From contig NZ_JACHIP010000003.1 in assembly GCF_014203275.1 (NCBI RefSeq), positions 806,001 through 870,000 on the forward strand: a DNA stretch of 64,000 nucleotides, read 5' to 3'. Source of the stretch: Granulicella aggregans (GTDB lineage Bacteria > Acidobacteriota > Terriglobia > Terriglobales > Acidobacteriaceae). Shown piece after piece: positions 1-10,132 of this stretch. The notes under the pieces were generated by a model. That model had not been told where the DNA came from, made no database searches, and saw only the letters and a program-made list of their open reading frames with translations. Within the stretch, counting starts at the first letter, position 1, and every line of letters begins with the position of its first letter. A program made the position numbers and the translations under genes.

Positions 1-2622
1 GTAAACGGACAAAACCACGCCGGGTTTAGCGGCGACAACGGGCCTGCGAGCAGCGCATTGCTCAATGAGCCGGAAGGAATGACGGTTGATAGCTCCGGCA
101 ACCTTTATTTCGCAGACAGCTACAACCTGAGAGTGCGCAAGATCGCGTCCGCTACGGGCATCATCACGACCGTGGCCGGAAACGGCGATCAGAACTGCAA
201 CCCGCAGAGTGGTGACGGCGGACCCGCGCTGAGTTCTTCCTTCTGCTATCCGCGTTCCGTGACGGTCGACACTGCAGGCAACCTGTATGTGACGGACTAC
301 TCCCGGGTATCCTTCGTGACTGCACCAGGCGCTCCGCCAACGGCTGCGACCTCCGCACCGGCCTTTACCCTGGCCGCGGGAAGTTACGCCGGGCCGCAGA
401 CGCTGACCATCTCGGATACGGCAGTTGGCGCCGAGATCTACGTCACACTTGACGGCACCGAGCCTACCGCCTTGTCTGCCGCCTACCAGGGACCGGTCAC
501 CATTACTGGCAGTGTCACGGTAAAGGCGATTGCGCTGGCACCAGGCATGTTGCCAAGCAGCTCGACCTCGGCAGGCTACACGATCCTGTCGCCCCCCACC
601 GCCGTGCTCAAGACCATTGCCGGCAACGGCAAGTATGGATTCTCCGGGCAAGACGGTCCGGCGGCATCCGCCACGCTGGGCGATCTTGAGGCGTTGGCCC
701 TGGATTCAGCCGGGAATATCTATTTCTCAGACATTGGCAACGAGGTTGTCTGGCGCATTTCAGCGAGTACCGGAACCATCTCAGTGGTTGCCGGAAGCGG
801 AACTCCTGGAAGGAACGGGGACGGCGGTGCGGCGACGAGCGCGCAACTGTATTACCCTCAGGGGCTTGCGATCAATGCTGCCGGAGACCTTTTCATCGCG
901 GACTCCTTCAACAATGTCGTTCGCAAAGTCTCGGCGACGACAGGCATCATCACGACGGTGGCCGGGAGCGGCACCTTCAGCTACCCGCCCTTAATTGGGG
1001 ACGGCGGTCCGGCGACCATGGCACAGTTGAGCGAGCCGCTCTCCCTGGCGCTCGATGGCGCGGGAAACCTCTACATCACGGATTTTAGCGCCAACCGGGT
1101 GCGCATGGTGGCGGCAGCGACGGGCATTATCACCACCGTCGCGGGTACCGGCGACAACATCGATAAAGGCGACGGCGGGCTGGCCACAAACGCATCGATC
1201 CAATATCCGACTGCATTGACGATCGACAAGACGGGCAATCTTTTCTTTGCATCGGCACAAGGCGGATCGATCCGCCGCGTGGATGCGGTGACAAAGAAGA
1301 TCTCCACCCTCGGAGGCAACAAAAATCTTGGAAACAGCGGAGACGGTGGAGTTGCCCTGGCTGCCGAGGTCCGCGCCGAAGCTCTTGCCGTGGACGCTGC
1401 GGGCAATATTTACTTTTCAAATGTGCCGGGTTCGATCCGCAAGATCGATCCAACGACTGGAATCATCAGCAGAGTCGCCGGCAGCGGATATCCCGGAGTC
1501 GTAGCCGATGGCACTTCGGCAACTCTGGCCAGCCTGTCACAGCCGTACGGCATTGCCTTCGATAGCTCCGGCAACCTCTACATTGCCGAATACAACGGCT
1601 TCCGTGTTCGCGAATTGACCTTCCCGGGAGCGGCAGCGGCACCGGTGTTCAGTCCGGGAGCAGGTACGTATACAGGCACTCAGAACGTGACGCTGACGGA
1701 TTCGACTCCTGGTGCCGCCATCTACTACACCTTGGATGGCTCGACGCCTTCGCCGGCCTCGACCGCATATACCGGAGCGATTTCGTTGACTTCGAGCGCT
1801 ACGATCCGTGCGATCGCGGTGGCAGCGGGCTTTTCGGAGAGCCCGGTAGCGTCGGCAACTTTCACCATCAACCAGCCCGTCATCGACCCCCCTGTGCTCG
1901 GGACGCTTTCGCCGGCCTTCGTAAGTGCTGGAAGCTCAGCCTTCGTGTTGACGGTCAGCGGCTCGGCCTTCACCTCAAGCAGCGTTGTCTTGTGGGGCTC
2001 GACGAGCCTGCCAACGCAGTTCATCAGCGCGACTCAACTCACGGCATCTGTTCCGGCATCGGACGTAGCGATAGCAGGAACTGCGAATGTAACGGTACAG
2101 ACGCCAGGAGCCGGCGGAGGCACGTCGAACGCTCTTGCCTTCGAGATCGACTCCGCAGGTTCGGGTGGCGCAGCCACCTTCTCTCCAACCACCGCAACCG
2201 TGACGGCCGGGGCGACCGCAACCTATCCTGTGACGCTGCCCGCGTCGGCTACAAATGTCACGGCGACATGCCTTAACCTGCCCTCGGGGGGCATATGCAG
2301 CTACTCGGCCTCCACAAAGTCGCTTACGATTTCAACAGCATCGACGACTCCAAAGGGGACCTACCAGATCACGGTGGTCTTCACGGAGACGCTTCCTGGC
2401 GCGGCTGCAGGATCTCTTCTGCCGCTGCTTCTCCTGCTGCCAGTTCGCAGGGGAAAGCGTAGAGTTAGCCGTGGCTCGCTCGTTGTCATCACAATCGTGC
2501 TCGCGTCCGCCGCCTTCTTCACGATCGGCTGCTCAAGTGGTGGAGGCGGCGGTACGACGACGCCACCGCCCCAGACCCATCAGGCTACAAGTTCGGCAAT
2601 AGTGACCTTGACCGTACAGTGA
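1..2622 (+). CDS. NHL-repeat surface protein with chitobiase-like and IPT/TIG domains (5' partial)
   Basis: The frame is open from base 1, so the N-terminus lies outside the window; an internal TTG at 58 is not the real start. The visible ~870 residues hold at least six NHL-type beta-propeller blades, seen as repeated GDGGPA, then A.L..P.G/A..D, then G.LY/FIAD, V.RI/KV and TGIITTVAG. Two chitobiase/beta-hexosaminidase C-terminal-like segments (IYVTLDGTEP and IYYTLDGSTP) interrupt and follow the blades, and an IPT/TIG-like immunoglobulin fold comes after the second. The C-terminus has two hydrophobic stretches (LLPLLLLLP followed by basic residues, then VVITIVLASAAFF) and a serine/glycine run around a cysteine. 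By family this should be an exported, cell-surface protein; the ligand is unknown. A 13-bp hairpin follows the stop. Confidence 0.85.
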   Translation, partial: VNGQNHAGFSGDNGPASSALLNEPEGMTVDSSGNLYFADSYNLRVRKIASATGIITTVAGNGDQNCNPQSGDGGPALSSSFCYPRSVTVDTAGNLYVTDYSRVSFVTAPGAPPTAATSAPAFTLAAGSYAGPQTLTISDTAVGAEIYVTLDGTEPTALSAAYQGPVTITGSVTVKAIALAPGMLPSSSTSAGYTILSPPTAVLKTIAGNGKYGFSGQDGPAASATLGDLEALALDSAGNIYFSDIGNEVVWRISASTGTISVVAGSGTPGRNGDGGAATSAQLYYPQGLAINAAGDLFIADSFNNVVRKVSATTGIITTVAGSGTFSYPPLIGDGGPATMAQLSEPLSLALDGAGNLYITDFSANRVRMVAAATGIITTVAGTGDNIDKGDGGLATNASIQYPTALTIDKTGNLFFASAQGGSIRRVDAVTKKISTLGGNKNLGNSGDGGVALAAEVRAEALAVDAAGNIYFSNVPGSIRKIDPTTGIISRVAGSGYPGVVADGTSATLASLSQPYGIAFDSSGNLYIAEYNGFRVRELTFPGAAAAPVFSPGAGTYTGTQNVTLTDSTPGAAIYYTLDGSTPSPASTAYTGAISLTSSATIRAIAVAAGFSESPVASATFTINQPVIDPPVLGTLSPAFVSAGSSAFVLTVSGSAFTSSSVVLWGSTSLPTQFISATQLTASVPASDVAIAGTANVTVQTPGAGGGTSNALAFEIDSAGSGGAATFSPTTATVTAGATATYPVTLPASATNVTATCLNLPSGGICSYSASTKSLTISTASTTPKGTYQITVVFTETLPGAAAGSLLPLLLLLPVRRGKRRVSRGSLVVITIVLASAAFFTIGCSSGGGGGTTTPPPQTHQATSSAIVTLTVQ

Positions 2623-2627
2623 TGTTG

Positions 2628-2680
2628 CCGGCGACTTTGCCCGCTCTCAGCAAATGGGGAGGAGCAAGCAAAGTCGCCGG
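2628..2680 (+). terminator. Hairpin after the NHL-repeat gene
   Basis: A perfect 13-bp inverted repeat (2628-2640 and 2668-2680, arm CCGGCGACTTTGC) lies 6 bases after the stop, with a 27-nt loop. No T-run follows, so it may be an mRNA 3'-end stabiliser rather than an intrinsic terminator. Confidence 0.55.
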
Positions 2681-2821
2681 AGTCCGCGTCGACGTACTAA
2701 GCTGGTCGGTGAGCGCATTGGGCTTTGTCACTTATTGACATGGCTACGTCGGAAGTCTGTTCGCACCTAAGCACAAATGCACCTTGGGTAGTCGAATCTC
2801 TGGACGAAGTGGCGGGCATGC

Positions 2822-2944
2822 CTAGATCCGCACTCGCAGCGCACTCCAAAAGATCTGCTCGGATGGAGGAGCTGGCGATTGCTGTGCGCATGAGGATTGC
2901 AAGGTCAGTGCCGATAACAGTAGGCCTAGCATTACGGTTTTCAT
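2822..2944 (-). CDS. Short lipoprotein-like ORF, probably a 5' gene fragment
   Basis: A 40-codon frame starts at an ATG preceded by a strong AAGGAGAG ribosome-binding site. The product begins with a clear signal peptide (MKTVMLGLLLSALTLQSSCA) with a cysteine at a plausible lipidation position, followed by QQSPAPPSEQ, and then ends abruptly. A good start plus export signal with almost no mature domain suggests the front of a secreted-protein gene cut by a frameshift or deletion; a genuine tiny lipoprotein is the alternative. The rest of 2681-3032 shows nothing I can assign. Confidence 0.4.
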   Translation of the reverse strand: MKTVMLGLLLSALTLQSSCAQQSPAPPSEQIFWSALRVRI

Positions 2945-3032
2945 GGCTCTCCTTGATGTGTGGTTGCCGGTTATGAAACGTGAAGAGCCTAACTGGTCGT
3001 TCACGCTACGTAGATAAAGGAGGATTCGACAC

Positions 3033-4187
<1,155 letters not shown>

Positions 4188-4337
4188 GTTTGATCCCTCT
4201 AATCGTGATGTCGGTATCGGGCCTGCTATTCCCAATTCGCCGCAACCACCTCTTAAAATTAGCTTCGGCACAATGACTCTGCACTGCCGCCTACGACAAT
4301 CACACTGCGAATCACGACAATTTCGCTAGCAACCGAC

Positions 4338-4373
4338 TTGACGCTTTTCGCAGGCTCTTTGACGTCTTTCGCA
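4338..4373 (+). promoter_or_regulatory. Tandem 15-bp direct repeat, candidate AraC-type operator
   Basis: TTGACG(CT)TTTCGCA at 4338-4352 is repeated as TTGACG(TC)TTTCGCA at 4359-4373: 13 of 15 bases match, with a period of exactly 21 bp (two helical turns). That is the geometry with which AraC-family proteins contact direct half-sites. It lies in the divergent gap between the reductase (start 4187) and the regulator (start 4421). Regulation is inferred. Confidence 0.55.
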
Positions 4374-4420
4374 TGGCCGGGCGTTGCTCACCCCCGGTAT
4401 GCTTAGCGGAGAAGTCTGTC

Positions 4421-5428
4421 ATGCTCAAACACTTCCGGGTGCCAGGACGTCTTGCTGTAAAGCTTGAGGAACTGGGCGTTTCCGTTTCTGCGGTACTCCG
4501 CAGAGCTGGTCTCCCACGGGATCTCTTCGAGCAGACTCGCGTGCTTGTTTCTACAGGTGAGCTTTTTGCCCTCTGGCGAGCGATTGATCAGGTCTGCTCC
4601 GACCCACTGATTGGAGTAACGCTTCGAGTCGAAACGAAGACTGAGCGCTTTCACCCAATTGCGATCGCCGCGCTGTCTACCGAAAATCTTGTCGCTGCTT
4701 CACAGCACATGGCTCGATTCAAGAAGCTCACAGCGCCCGAAGAGATCCTTGTGGAGCTGGATGAAGAGGAGTTCACCGTCGGCTTCCGCTGGCTGCTTGC
4801 CGTCGATGACGAGCCACGGACTCTAACCGACTACTGCTTCTCGTGGATGCGTTCTCTGGCCCGACACGGGAGTGGAACGGCGCTCAACCCAGTGAGAGTC
4901 GAGTACGTTCAGCAGCGTTCCAACGTCCGGCAGATCGAACGTCGTCTCGGGTGCGAGGTCATTACCGGTGCACCGCGTAATGTCGTTGTCTTCTCTGCCT
5001 CAGACGCGACGAAGCCTTTCGTCACTCGCAATGCCGAATTACTCGACATGCTAGCTCCTCAATTCGAGGAGCAGTTGCGCCAGTACAAAGAGGAGGACAG
5101 CTTCCTGGAGCTGGTTCGCCGGACCATCCAGGACAATCTGAACGGGCACCCTCCGTCAATCAACGCGATCTCGCAAGCCCTGTATATGGGGCCGCGAACA
5201 CTACAGCGCCGCCTGCAGGATTCGGGGTCGAGCTTCCAGCGCGTACTGGATGAAGCCCGTCATCAGATGGCTCGGTACTGTCTCACCAACTCTGCGCTGG
5301 AGCTGAACGAAGCAGCTTACTTGCTTGGTTTTGAAGACCCTAACTCGTTCGGGCGAGCATTCCATAACTGGGAAGGTATGCCGCCAAGCGACTGGCGGGA
5401 AACAAATCGATCAACAAAGGTGATGTGA
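4421..5428 (+). CDS. AraC-family transcriptional regulator (AraC-N arabinose-binding-like type)
   Basis: This 335-residue protein starts at ATG 4421 (MLKHFRVPGR); the start matches the paralog at 45478, which begins MVKHFRVPGS. The N-terminal ~230 residues resemble the PF12625-type 'arabinose-binding domain of AraC regulator', and residues ~245-330 hold the AraC double helix-turn-helix (INAISQALYMGPRTLQRRLQ, then ...EAAYLLGFEDPNSFGRAFHNW). It is divergent from the aldo/keto reductase and very probably controls it through the tandem 21-bp-spaced repeat between them. It is intact although its presumed target is broken. The ligand is unknown. Confidence 0.88.
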   Translation: MLKHFRVPGRLAVKLEELGVSVSAVLRRAGLPRDLFEQTRVLVSTGELFALWRAIDQVCSDPLIGVTLRVETKTERFHPIAIAALSTENLVAASQHMARFKKLTAPEEILVELDEEEFTVGFRWLLAVDDEPRTLTDYCFSWMRSLARHGSGTALNPVRVEYVQQRSNVRQIERRLGCEVITGAPRNVVVFSASDATKPFVTRNAELLDMLAPQFEEQLRQYKEEDSFLELVRRTIQDNLNGHPPSINAISQALYMGPRTLQRRLQDSGSSFQRVLDEARHQMARYCLTNSALELNEAAYLLGFEDPNSFGRAFHNWEGMPPSDWRETNRSTKVM

Positions 5429-5542
5429 TCACCACTCGCGTTTTTGCAGCAGATATTACTTTTCCTTAGGCGCACTCCCGTCATCTATTCTGTCGGGTGC
5501 CAAGAAGGAACACGTGTTACCTGCCATCTCGGATGAGTGATA

Positions 5543-5595
5543 AATCGCCAATGCGCGTTTCGATGAGATCGCTTGGAAATGGGCATTAGCCTGAA
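5543..5595 (+). repeat. Palindromic repeat family 2, copy 1
   Basis: Left half AATCGCCAATGCGCG and inverted right half TGGGCATTAGCCTG are separated by ~25 nt. Related copies lie at 7058, 8520, 21548, 23265 and 29981. It sits in the gap between the AraC regulator and the esterase. Confidence 0.5.
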
Positions 5596-5730
5596 GTCAA
5601 CAGCTGGGTCTAAAGACCACTTGTCCGAAAAGCTGACTACACAGACAAGTGGAGCGAAGCGTGTTGGTGTATTCCGGTCGGTGAACTTCACGTTGCATCG
5701 AAGACTCTCTGCTTCAGTCGAACCGACGAG

Positions 5731-6864
5731 CTATTGCGAGGTCTGGAACAGGAGCGTGGCGAACCGAGTCAGGCTTGGATGCCACACGGTCCAGGTATGG
5801 CCTCCAGGCATCGTGACGCTGGTGACGGGCAGATTATTCTGTTTCATCCAGGCCGCGAGCTCGAGGTTTGGATGAAGATCCGGGTCACTCTCGCCGCAGC
5901 TAATCCAGATGAGGTTCAGGTCCGCATTCTTGTAACTTGTGGGTAGGTGATCGCGAATATTCCCATGCGTGCCGGAACTGAAGCCTCCGATCCAGGCGAA
6001 CTGGTCGGGGTGATTGAGTCCGATCATGATGCTTTCCGCTCCGCCCATGGACATGCCGGCAATGGCGCGCATTTTGCGATCTTTGGAGACGTGGTACTCG
6101 GCATTGATCCTGGGCATGATTTCCTCCAGGAGGACCGGAGAGAACAGAACGTCGCTGTTGTCCCAGGTAGCGTAGAAAGAATCATCTCCGGTGGGCGGAG
6201 ACCCCACCACGCCATACGAGAGCGGCATGACGACGACCATCGGCTGTGCCTTACCCTGCGCAATGAGGTGGTCGAGAATGAAGTTTGCGCCGCCGGGATA
6301 AGTCCAGTCGGAAGCCATCATGCTGAAGCCGTGAAGCAAATAGAGCGTTGGATATTGTTTTCCCGCCGGATCGTAACCGGGCGGCGTGTACACGTAGTAT
6401 TCGCTTTGCCCATTGGGCAGCCCCTTCATCAGCTTTGAGGTATAGAAATGATGAGCCACCGCCCCATGCGGGATGTTATCGACTTCCCATAACTGGGGCT
6501 TTGGCCCAGGAACGGTGATTACGCTGTCAAGGTAGAAGTAGTTGGGGAGCGAGACCTTGTTGTAAGGGTCGAGTTGGTCGTGGCCGTCGACATTGAAGGA
6601 ATACCAATAGATTTCAGGCGAAAGCCGAGGAGTGGTCGCCGACCAGATGCCGTTGGTGTTGGACATGGGGATTGGCTTCGGCAGGGTATCGACCCTTACG
6701 AGTACGGACGTGGCTCCCGAGTCTTTGTAATGGAAAGTGACCCTTCCGTCGGTCAGTATTTCAAAGGACCGAAAAGGCGCGTCCTGCCCGAGGCAGTAAC
6801 AGGAGACTGCCTGGAGAGCCACCAGAACTCCGATACACAGGTACCGACCACGATCTTTCAGCAT
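5731..6864 (-). CDS. Secreted esterase, feruloyl/acetyl-esterase-like alpha/beta hydrolase (CE1-type)
   Basis: The 377-residue protein has an N-terminal signal peptide (GRYLCIGVLVALQAVSCYCLG), an Ig-like E-set esterase domain at ~30-120, and an esterase D-like alpha/beta hydrolase domain from ~150. Visible catalytic elements are LYLLHGF (oxyanion region), the nucleophile elbow GMSMGG with Ser at ~272, an acid in the GESDPDLH segment (~326-331), and His ~356 in GGHTW. This is the architecture of XynZ/Fae-type enzymes that release ferulic or acetyl groups from plant polysaccharides; the exact substrate cannot be read. It stands alone on the minus strand; no operon partner is visible. Confidence 0.85.
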   Translation of the reverse strand: MLKDRGRYLCIGVLVALQAVSCYCLGQDAPFRSFEILTDGRVTFHYKDSGATSVLVRVDTLPKPIPMSNTNGIWSATTPRLSPEIYWYSFNVDGHDQLDPYNKVSLPNYFYLDSVITVPGPKPQLWEVDNIPHGAVAHHFYTSKLMKGLPNGQSEYYVYTPPGYDPAGKQYPTLYLLHGFSMMASDWTYPGGANFILDHLIAQGKAQPMVVVMPLSYGVVGSPPTGDDSFYATWDNSDVLFSPVLLEEIMPRINAEYHVSKDRKMRAIAGMSMGGAESIMIGLNHPDQFAWIGGFSSGTHGNIRDHLPTSYKNADLNLIWISCGESDPDLHPNLELAAWMKQNNLPVTSVTMPGGHTWTVWHPSLTRFATLLFQTSQ

Positions 6865-7372
6865 GGCAGATCAGCTTAGCACGCACACCGCTAAGTGTGG
6901 TCTATAGTAAACCGAGGGCAACGTGATCTCCGCTTTCCGGACATGGCTACATTCGTGGATCGGCCGACATGGTCTAGTTCAAGTGAACGTGTAACCGGCT
7001 GCTCAGACAAGTGATCTTCGCCAATAGAATCGTCCGGGCTTTCACGATGCGCGCATTATCGCCTATCCACTTATCGAGGAGCCGTCGAACTCGAAACGTG
7101 CATTGGCCTGTTGTCGTCAGTCGAGAAGACTACCTGTTGCCTCCCGTAAGCCGACTTGTCAGTACCGGCCCGAGGCCGAATCGAACAACCTTTCGCAAAC
7201 CCTCTGCACATCCTGTACCACCGACTGCCAGCGGCAGATAAGACCACCCGAACCGCGCGTGGTAATGGCATGAGCAAGGCAAAGGGGCCGGAAGCCCGCC
7301 AACAAAATACCTCAGTCCACCGAACCCTTTTGCCCGGTGCGGGTCTCTTGTGATTGACCAAAGGAGGTCACC
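6865..7372. other. Intergenic region with a palindromic repeat, no gene seen
   Basis: Upstream DNA of the esterase and of the sigma-factor operon. It contains a degenerate palindromic repeat (7058-7125) and a tail sequence at 7138-7168 that recurs at 21580-21610. RBS AAAGGAGG precedes the next gene at 7373. Confidence 0.5.
7058..7168 (+). repeat. Palindromic repeat family 2, copy 2 with tail
   Basis: Degenerate left half ATCGCCTATCCAC (7069-7081 region) and well-conserved right half AACGTGCATTGGCCTG (7094-7110). It is followed by the segment GCCGACTTGTCAGTACCG, which matches 24 of 31 bases of the tail behind the copy at 21548. Confidence 0.5.
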
Positions 7373-7573
7373 ATGCTCTATCGCAAGAACCTTCCAACCT
7401 GGGAACGATTTGCCCGCATCTTTGGCGCGATCGTCCTGACGACCTGCGCGTTTCATTACGGCAGGAATGCTGTCGGAATCACCTTTGGTGTGGCCGCGAT
7501 CGGCACGGTCCTCACCGGCCTGGTTGGATATTGCCCCTTCTGCCGGATCGGCGGCAGGAAAGGAATAGCCTGA
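7373..7573 (+). CDS. DUF2892-like small inner-membrane protein with CPxC motif
   Basis: A 66-residue protein with a strong AAAGGAGG RBS before ATG 7373. It has two membrane spans (WERFARIFGAIVLTTCAFHY and VGITFGVAAIGTVLTGLVGY) followed by CPFCRIGG. This matches the DUF2892 (YgaP membrane-anchor-like) pattern, in which two short helices are followed by a C-P-x motif. It is the first gene of a tight three-gene unit with an ECF sigma factor and a second CPxC membrane protein, which suggests shared regulation. Function unproven. Confidence 0.75.
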   Translation: MLYRKNLPTWERFARIFGAIVLTTCAFHYGRNAVGITFGVAAIGTVLTGLVGYCPFCRIGGRKGIA

Positions 7574-7586
7574 GTCAGGGTCACTT

Positions 7587-8093
7587 GTGGAACGAGACCA
7601 ACTTATTGCCGCGGCACGGGCCGGCGATACCGACGCGCTGAGTGCTTTGTTGAAAGAGTGCCAGCCTGATCTGCGCCGGTACGCTCAGAGCAAGTGTGCG
7701 TCCAAAGACGTCGATGATGCAGTGCAGGACGCACTCTGGATCCTGCATGAACAGTACAAAGCCCTGAAGCATGCCGCCGCTCTATCTGGATGGCTATTCA
7801 AGATCATAAAAGGCATCTGCTTTCGTATGGGATACCGTGAGAGGAATCTTACGACTCTCGAGGAGGACGTTGCTGAAGGGCAGACCTCTCACCCTGAAGA
7901 CTTGCGTCTCGACCTGGAGCGCGCACTGGCGGCGCTCGAGCCGCAGCACCTGGAAGTTCTTCTGTTACGGGATATGTACGGGTACTCTGCGGAGGAGGCG
8001 GCCACACGGCTACAAATTTCCGCAGAAGCAGTAAAGAGTCGTCTACATAGAGCGCGCACCAACGTGAGGCAAGCGTTGGGCAGAGGAGAATAA
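7587..8093 (+). CDS. ECF-type RNA polymerase sigma factor
   Basis: This 168-residue sigma-70 family protein most likely starts at GTG 7587, 13 bases after the stop of the DUF2892-like gene, with GTCAGGG upstream. Region 2 is seen as DLRRYAQSK..SKDVDDAVQDALW..., with WLFKIIKGICFRM at its end. Region 4 (~110-165) is seen as ALAALEPQHLEVLLLRDMYGYSAEEAA followed by an AVKSRLHRAR recognition helix. It redirects RNA polymerase to a small regulon. No classical anti-sigma factor follows; the flanking genes are small CPxC membrane proteins instead. Confidence 0.9.
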   Translation: MERDQLIAAARAGDTDALSALLKECQPDLRRYAQSKCASKDVDDAVQDALWILHEQYKALKHAAALSGWLFKIIKGICFRMGYRERNLTTLEEDVAEGQTSHPEDLRLDLERALAALEPQHLEVLLLRDMYGYSAEEAATRLQISAEAVKSRLHRARTNVRQALGRGE

Positions 8094-8095
8094 CG

Positions 8096-8338
8096 ATGTT
8101 GATGTTTGGAAACAGATCGCTGTCGATTCATATACTCCGTGGCATCGGCGGTCTAAGCCTCGTAGCCATGTCAGTGCACCTCATCGGTAAACCGCATGGC
8201 TGGCTCGCAATCCTCTTCATGCCGGCAGCCCTCTACCTGTTGAAGGGGTGTCCGGTTTGCTGGACCATCGGCCTCTTCGAGACCCTTGCACATCGGGTCC
8301 GCGAGTGGTCTGAAAAAAAAGCGTTTGTCGGCCAATAG
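8096..8338 (+). CDS. Small membrane protein with CPVC motif (DUF2892-like)
   Basis: The 80-residue product starts at ATG 8096, two bases after the sigma-factor stop, with GAGGAG inside the end of that gene, so the two are translationally linked. Two hydrophobic helices (ILRGIGGLSLVAMSVHLIG and GWLAILFMPAALYLLKG) precede CPVCW, and the C-terminal tail is charged. The topology and the CPxC motif after the second helix parallel the first gene of the operon. A role as a redox-responsive partner of the sigma factor is conjecture. Confidence 0.7.
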   Translation: MLMFGNRSLSIHILRGIGGLSLVAMSVHLIGKPHGWLAILFMPAALYLLKGCPVCWTIGLFETLAHRVREWSEKKAFVGQ

Positions 8339-8721
8339 CGGAGCAGACGGACAGCCTGCAAGTCCTTACCAGGTTGCGCGCACTCGTCCCGAGCTAAGCT
8401 CGACAACAGCCTGCCTCGCCTAAGCAGCAGTTCCCACCAACTGTCTGTTGCGATTCTGCGCAGGCTAGTCCTCATAAACGCTCTTCTCGGAAGCAGTCCA
8501 TCTCGCCCTAGAGGGATGTGGTCTCAATGAGTGCCTTGGCCTGATATCGCCAACCGAAGACCGTGCGCACACAGATCTGCGGGCAGCGATCGGTCTGAGA
8601 GGCCAATCTGCAGATTGCTCCGGACTTCGGTAAAGGTCTGTAATGCTCGATGAGCAAGCCTCGTGGACTTGCCTTGAACCAATGAGAGGACGCATGCCAT
8701 CTAACGATTCGGGAGCCGCAA
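8339..8721. other. Intergenic region carrying the left 77-bp repeat
   Basis: No credible gene. It contains the left copy of the 77-bp direct repeat (8469-8545) and the promoter region of the TetR gene. Confidence 0.5.
8469..8545 (+). repeat. 77-bp direct repeat, left copy
   Basis: Identical in 76 of 77 bases to 23211-23287. In one frame both copies encode RLVLINALLGSSPSRPRG and end in the family-2 palindrome half GTGCCTTGGCCTGAT. The right copy lies at the 3' end of a truncated integrase. This could be an attachment site pair or two relics of one gene end. Confidence 0.85.
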
Positions 8722-9297
8722 ATGAGGAAGTCCAAAACCGAAACTGCTGAGACACGAGCGCGAATCGTTCACACAGCCGCGAAAATGTTCTTAGAGAACG
8801 GACTAGGTGCAGTTGGAATGAGGGACATCATGGCCGCGGCCGGCCTCACCCGCGGGGCTTTTTACCGGCACTTCGCCTCGAAGGACGAACTGATAGCCGA
8901 AGCCAATGGGTCATCAAGTGAGCGGCTGTACTCCAGGCTTCAAAACGGCATAATTGGCAAGTCGCAAGCGAAGGCGCTCGAGAACATTGTGTCCATCTAT
9001 CTCAGCCAGGCTGAACAACAGGATGAGCAATCACCCTGCACGCTCGCAATGATAGGGGCAGAACTCAGTCACTATGACCGTGGTGTTCGCGACGTCGCGG
9101 TTAGTGCGTATGACCACATCGTCCAGCTCATCGCAAGTCAGTTGCCACAACAGAACAAGAAAAAGCGCCTGAGGATTGCGAGCGGAATAGTGAGCACGAT
9201 GGTTGGTGCAGTGACCCTCGCGCGGATTGCCCCTGATGCGGCAGTCGCGAAGACAATCCTCGCCAACGCGAAAGCTGCGGTATTGGCGGCACAGTGA
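8722..9297 (+). CDS. TetR/AcrR-family transcriptional regulator
   Basis: A 191-residue repressor-type protein. The N-terminal helix-turn-helix lies at ~10-55 (RARIVHTAAKMFLENGLGAV, then MAAAGLTRGAFYRHFASKDEL), and an all-helical ligand-binding domain follows. GAFYRHF is the recognition-helix signature of TetR proteins. It converges on the SDR gene at 9404. The usual targets of such regulators are adjacent redox or efflux genes, so the minus-strand oxidoreductase cluster is the likely regulon (inference). No operator was identified. Confidence 0.88.
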   Translation: MRKSKTETAETRARIVHTAAKMFLENGLGAVGMRDIMAAAGLTRGAFYRHFASKDELIAEANGSSSERLYSRLQNGIIGKSQAKALENIVSIYLSQAEQQDEQSPCTLAMIGAELSHYDRGVRDVAVSAYDHIVQLIASQLPQQNKKKRLRIASGIVSTMVGAVTLARIAPDAAVAKTILANAKAAVLAAQ

Positions 9298-9403
9298 ACA
9301 GCTCCGTTAAGTAGGTGGTCCTGACCATGTGCAATCCTCCAGCCTGTACCAACGTGGCGCGAGACTGGAGGAATGAACGACTCTTCACCTAATCTGCGCA
9401 TGC

Positions 9404-10132
9404 TCAGGGAAGCCGGGTCAACATTTTCGCCTGAAACCCTTTGGGATCGGCTGAGAAGGCCTGGTAAGCATTCTTTGTCAGAGTTCCGGCGAACACTTCA
9501 TCATTGGTGCCCCCCTCCACTGCATCAAGAGCATCCGCGACTACCTCCTCGGGTGTTAGCCGAGGCGAAGGTAGCTTTGCTCCCATGGATGTTTCGGCCT
9601 GTACTGCCAGAACGCCGACCACTAGCGTACCCTGGGCCGCCAACTCAGCACGAATACTTCGGGTGACAGAAAGGCCCGCTGCTTTGGAAGCCGAATAGGT
9701 CGCAGCCGCAGGGAGACTGATCAGAGAGAGCATGGACAGCATGTTGACGATCGCACCTCCGCCCGACGCTGCGAGAGTAGATTTGAATGCTCGCGAAAGG
9801 GCGAGGGGCCCAAAGTAATTAACTTCCATCTCCTCACGTGCATTCGAAAGGTCAGGAGACGAGATTGCACCTTCGAATGCAGCAAAACCGGCATTGTTGA
9901 TGAGAAGAGTGACATCCGAAGCGACCTCGGTTGCATCCGCGATCTGAGCTTGATCCGTGACATCGAGAACCATCGGAATGACACGAGGATCTTCCGAGCT
10001 GATGATGGATGCAGCGTCGCGAGAGGCCACGTATACCTTCGCCGCACCCCGCTTCAGGACCTCTGCTACGAATGCTTTGCCGATGCCTCGATTTCCTCCG
10101 GTGACGAGAACTACTGATTCGCTGATCTTCAT
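9404..10132 (-). CDS. SDR-family NAD(P)-dependent oxidoreductase
   Basis: This 242-residue classical short-chain dehydrogenase starts at ATG 10132 behind an AGAGGAG RBS. It has the cofactor motif TGGNRGIG, the NNAG motif in LLINNAGFA, and the catalytic YSASKAA (YxxxK), with a serine in the preceding LSMLSL strand. It is the last gene of a minus-strand run of redox genes (9404-11546). The substrate is unknown. Confidence 0.88.
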   Translation of the reverse strand: MKISESVVLVTGGNRGIGKAFVAEVLKRGAAKVYVASRDAASIISSEDPRVIPMVLDVTDQAQIADATEVASDVTLLINNAGFAAFEGAISSPDLSNAREEMEVNYFGPLALSRAFKSTLAASGGGAIVNMLSMLSLISLPAAATYSASKAAGLSVTRSIRAELAAQGTLVVGVLAVQAETSMGAKLPSPRLTPEEVVADALDAVEGGTNDEVFAGTLTKNAYQAFSADPKGFQAKMLTRLP

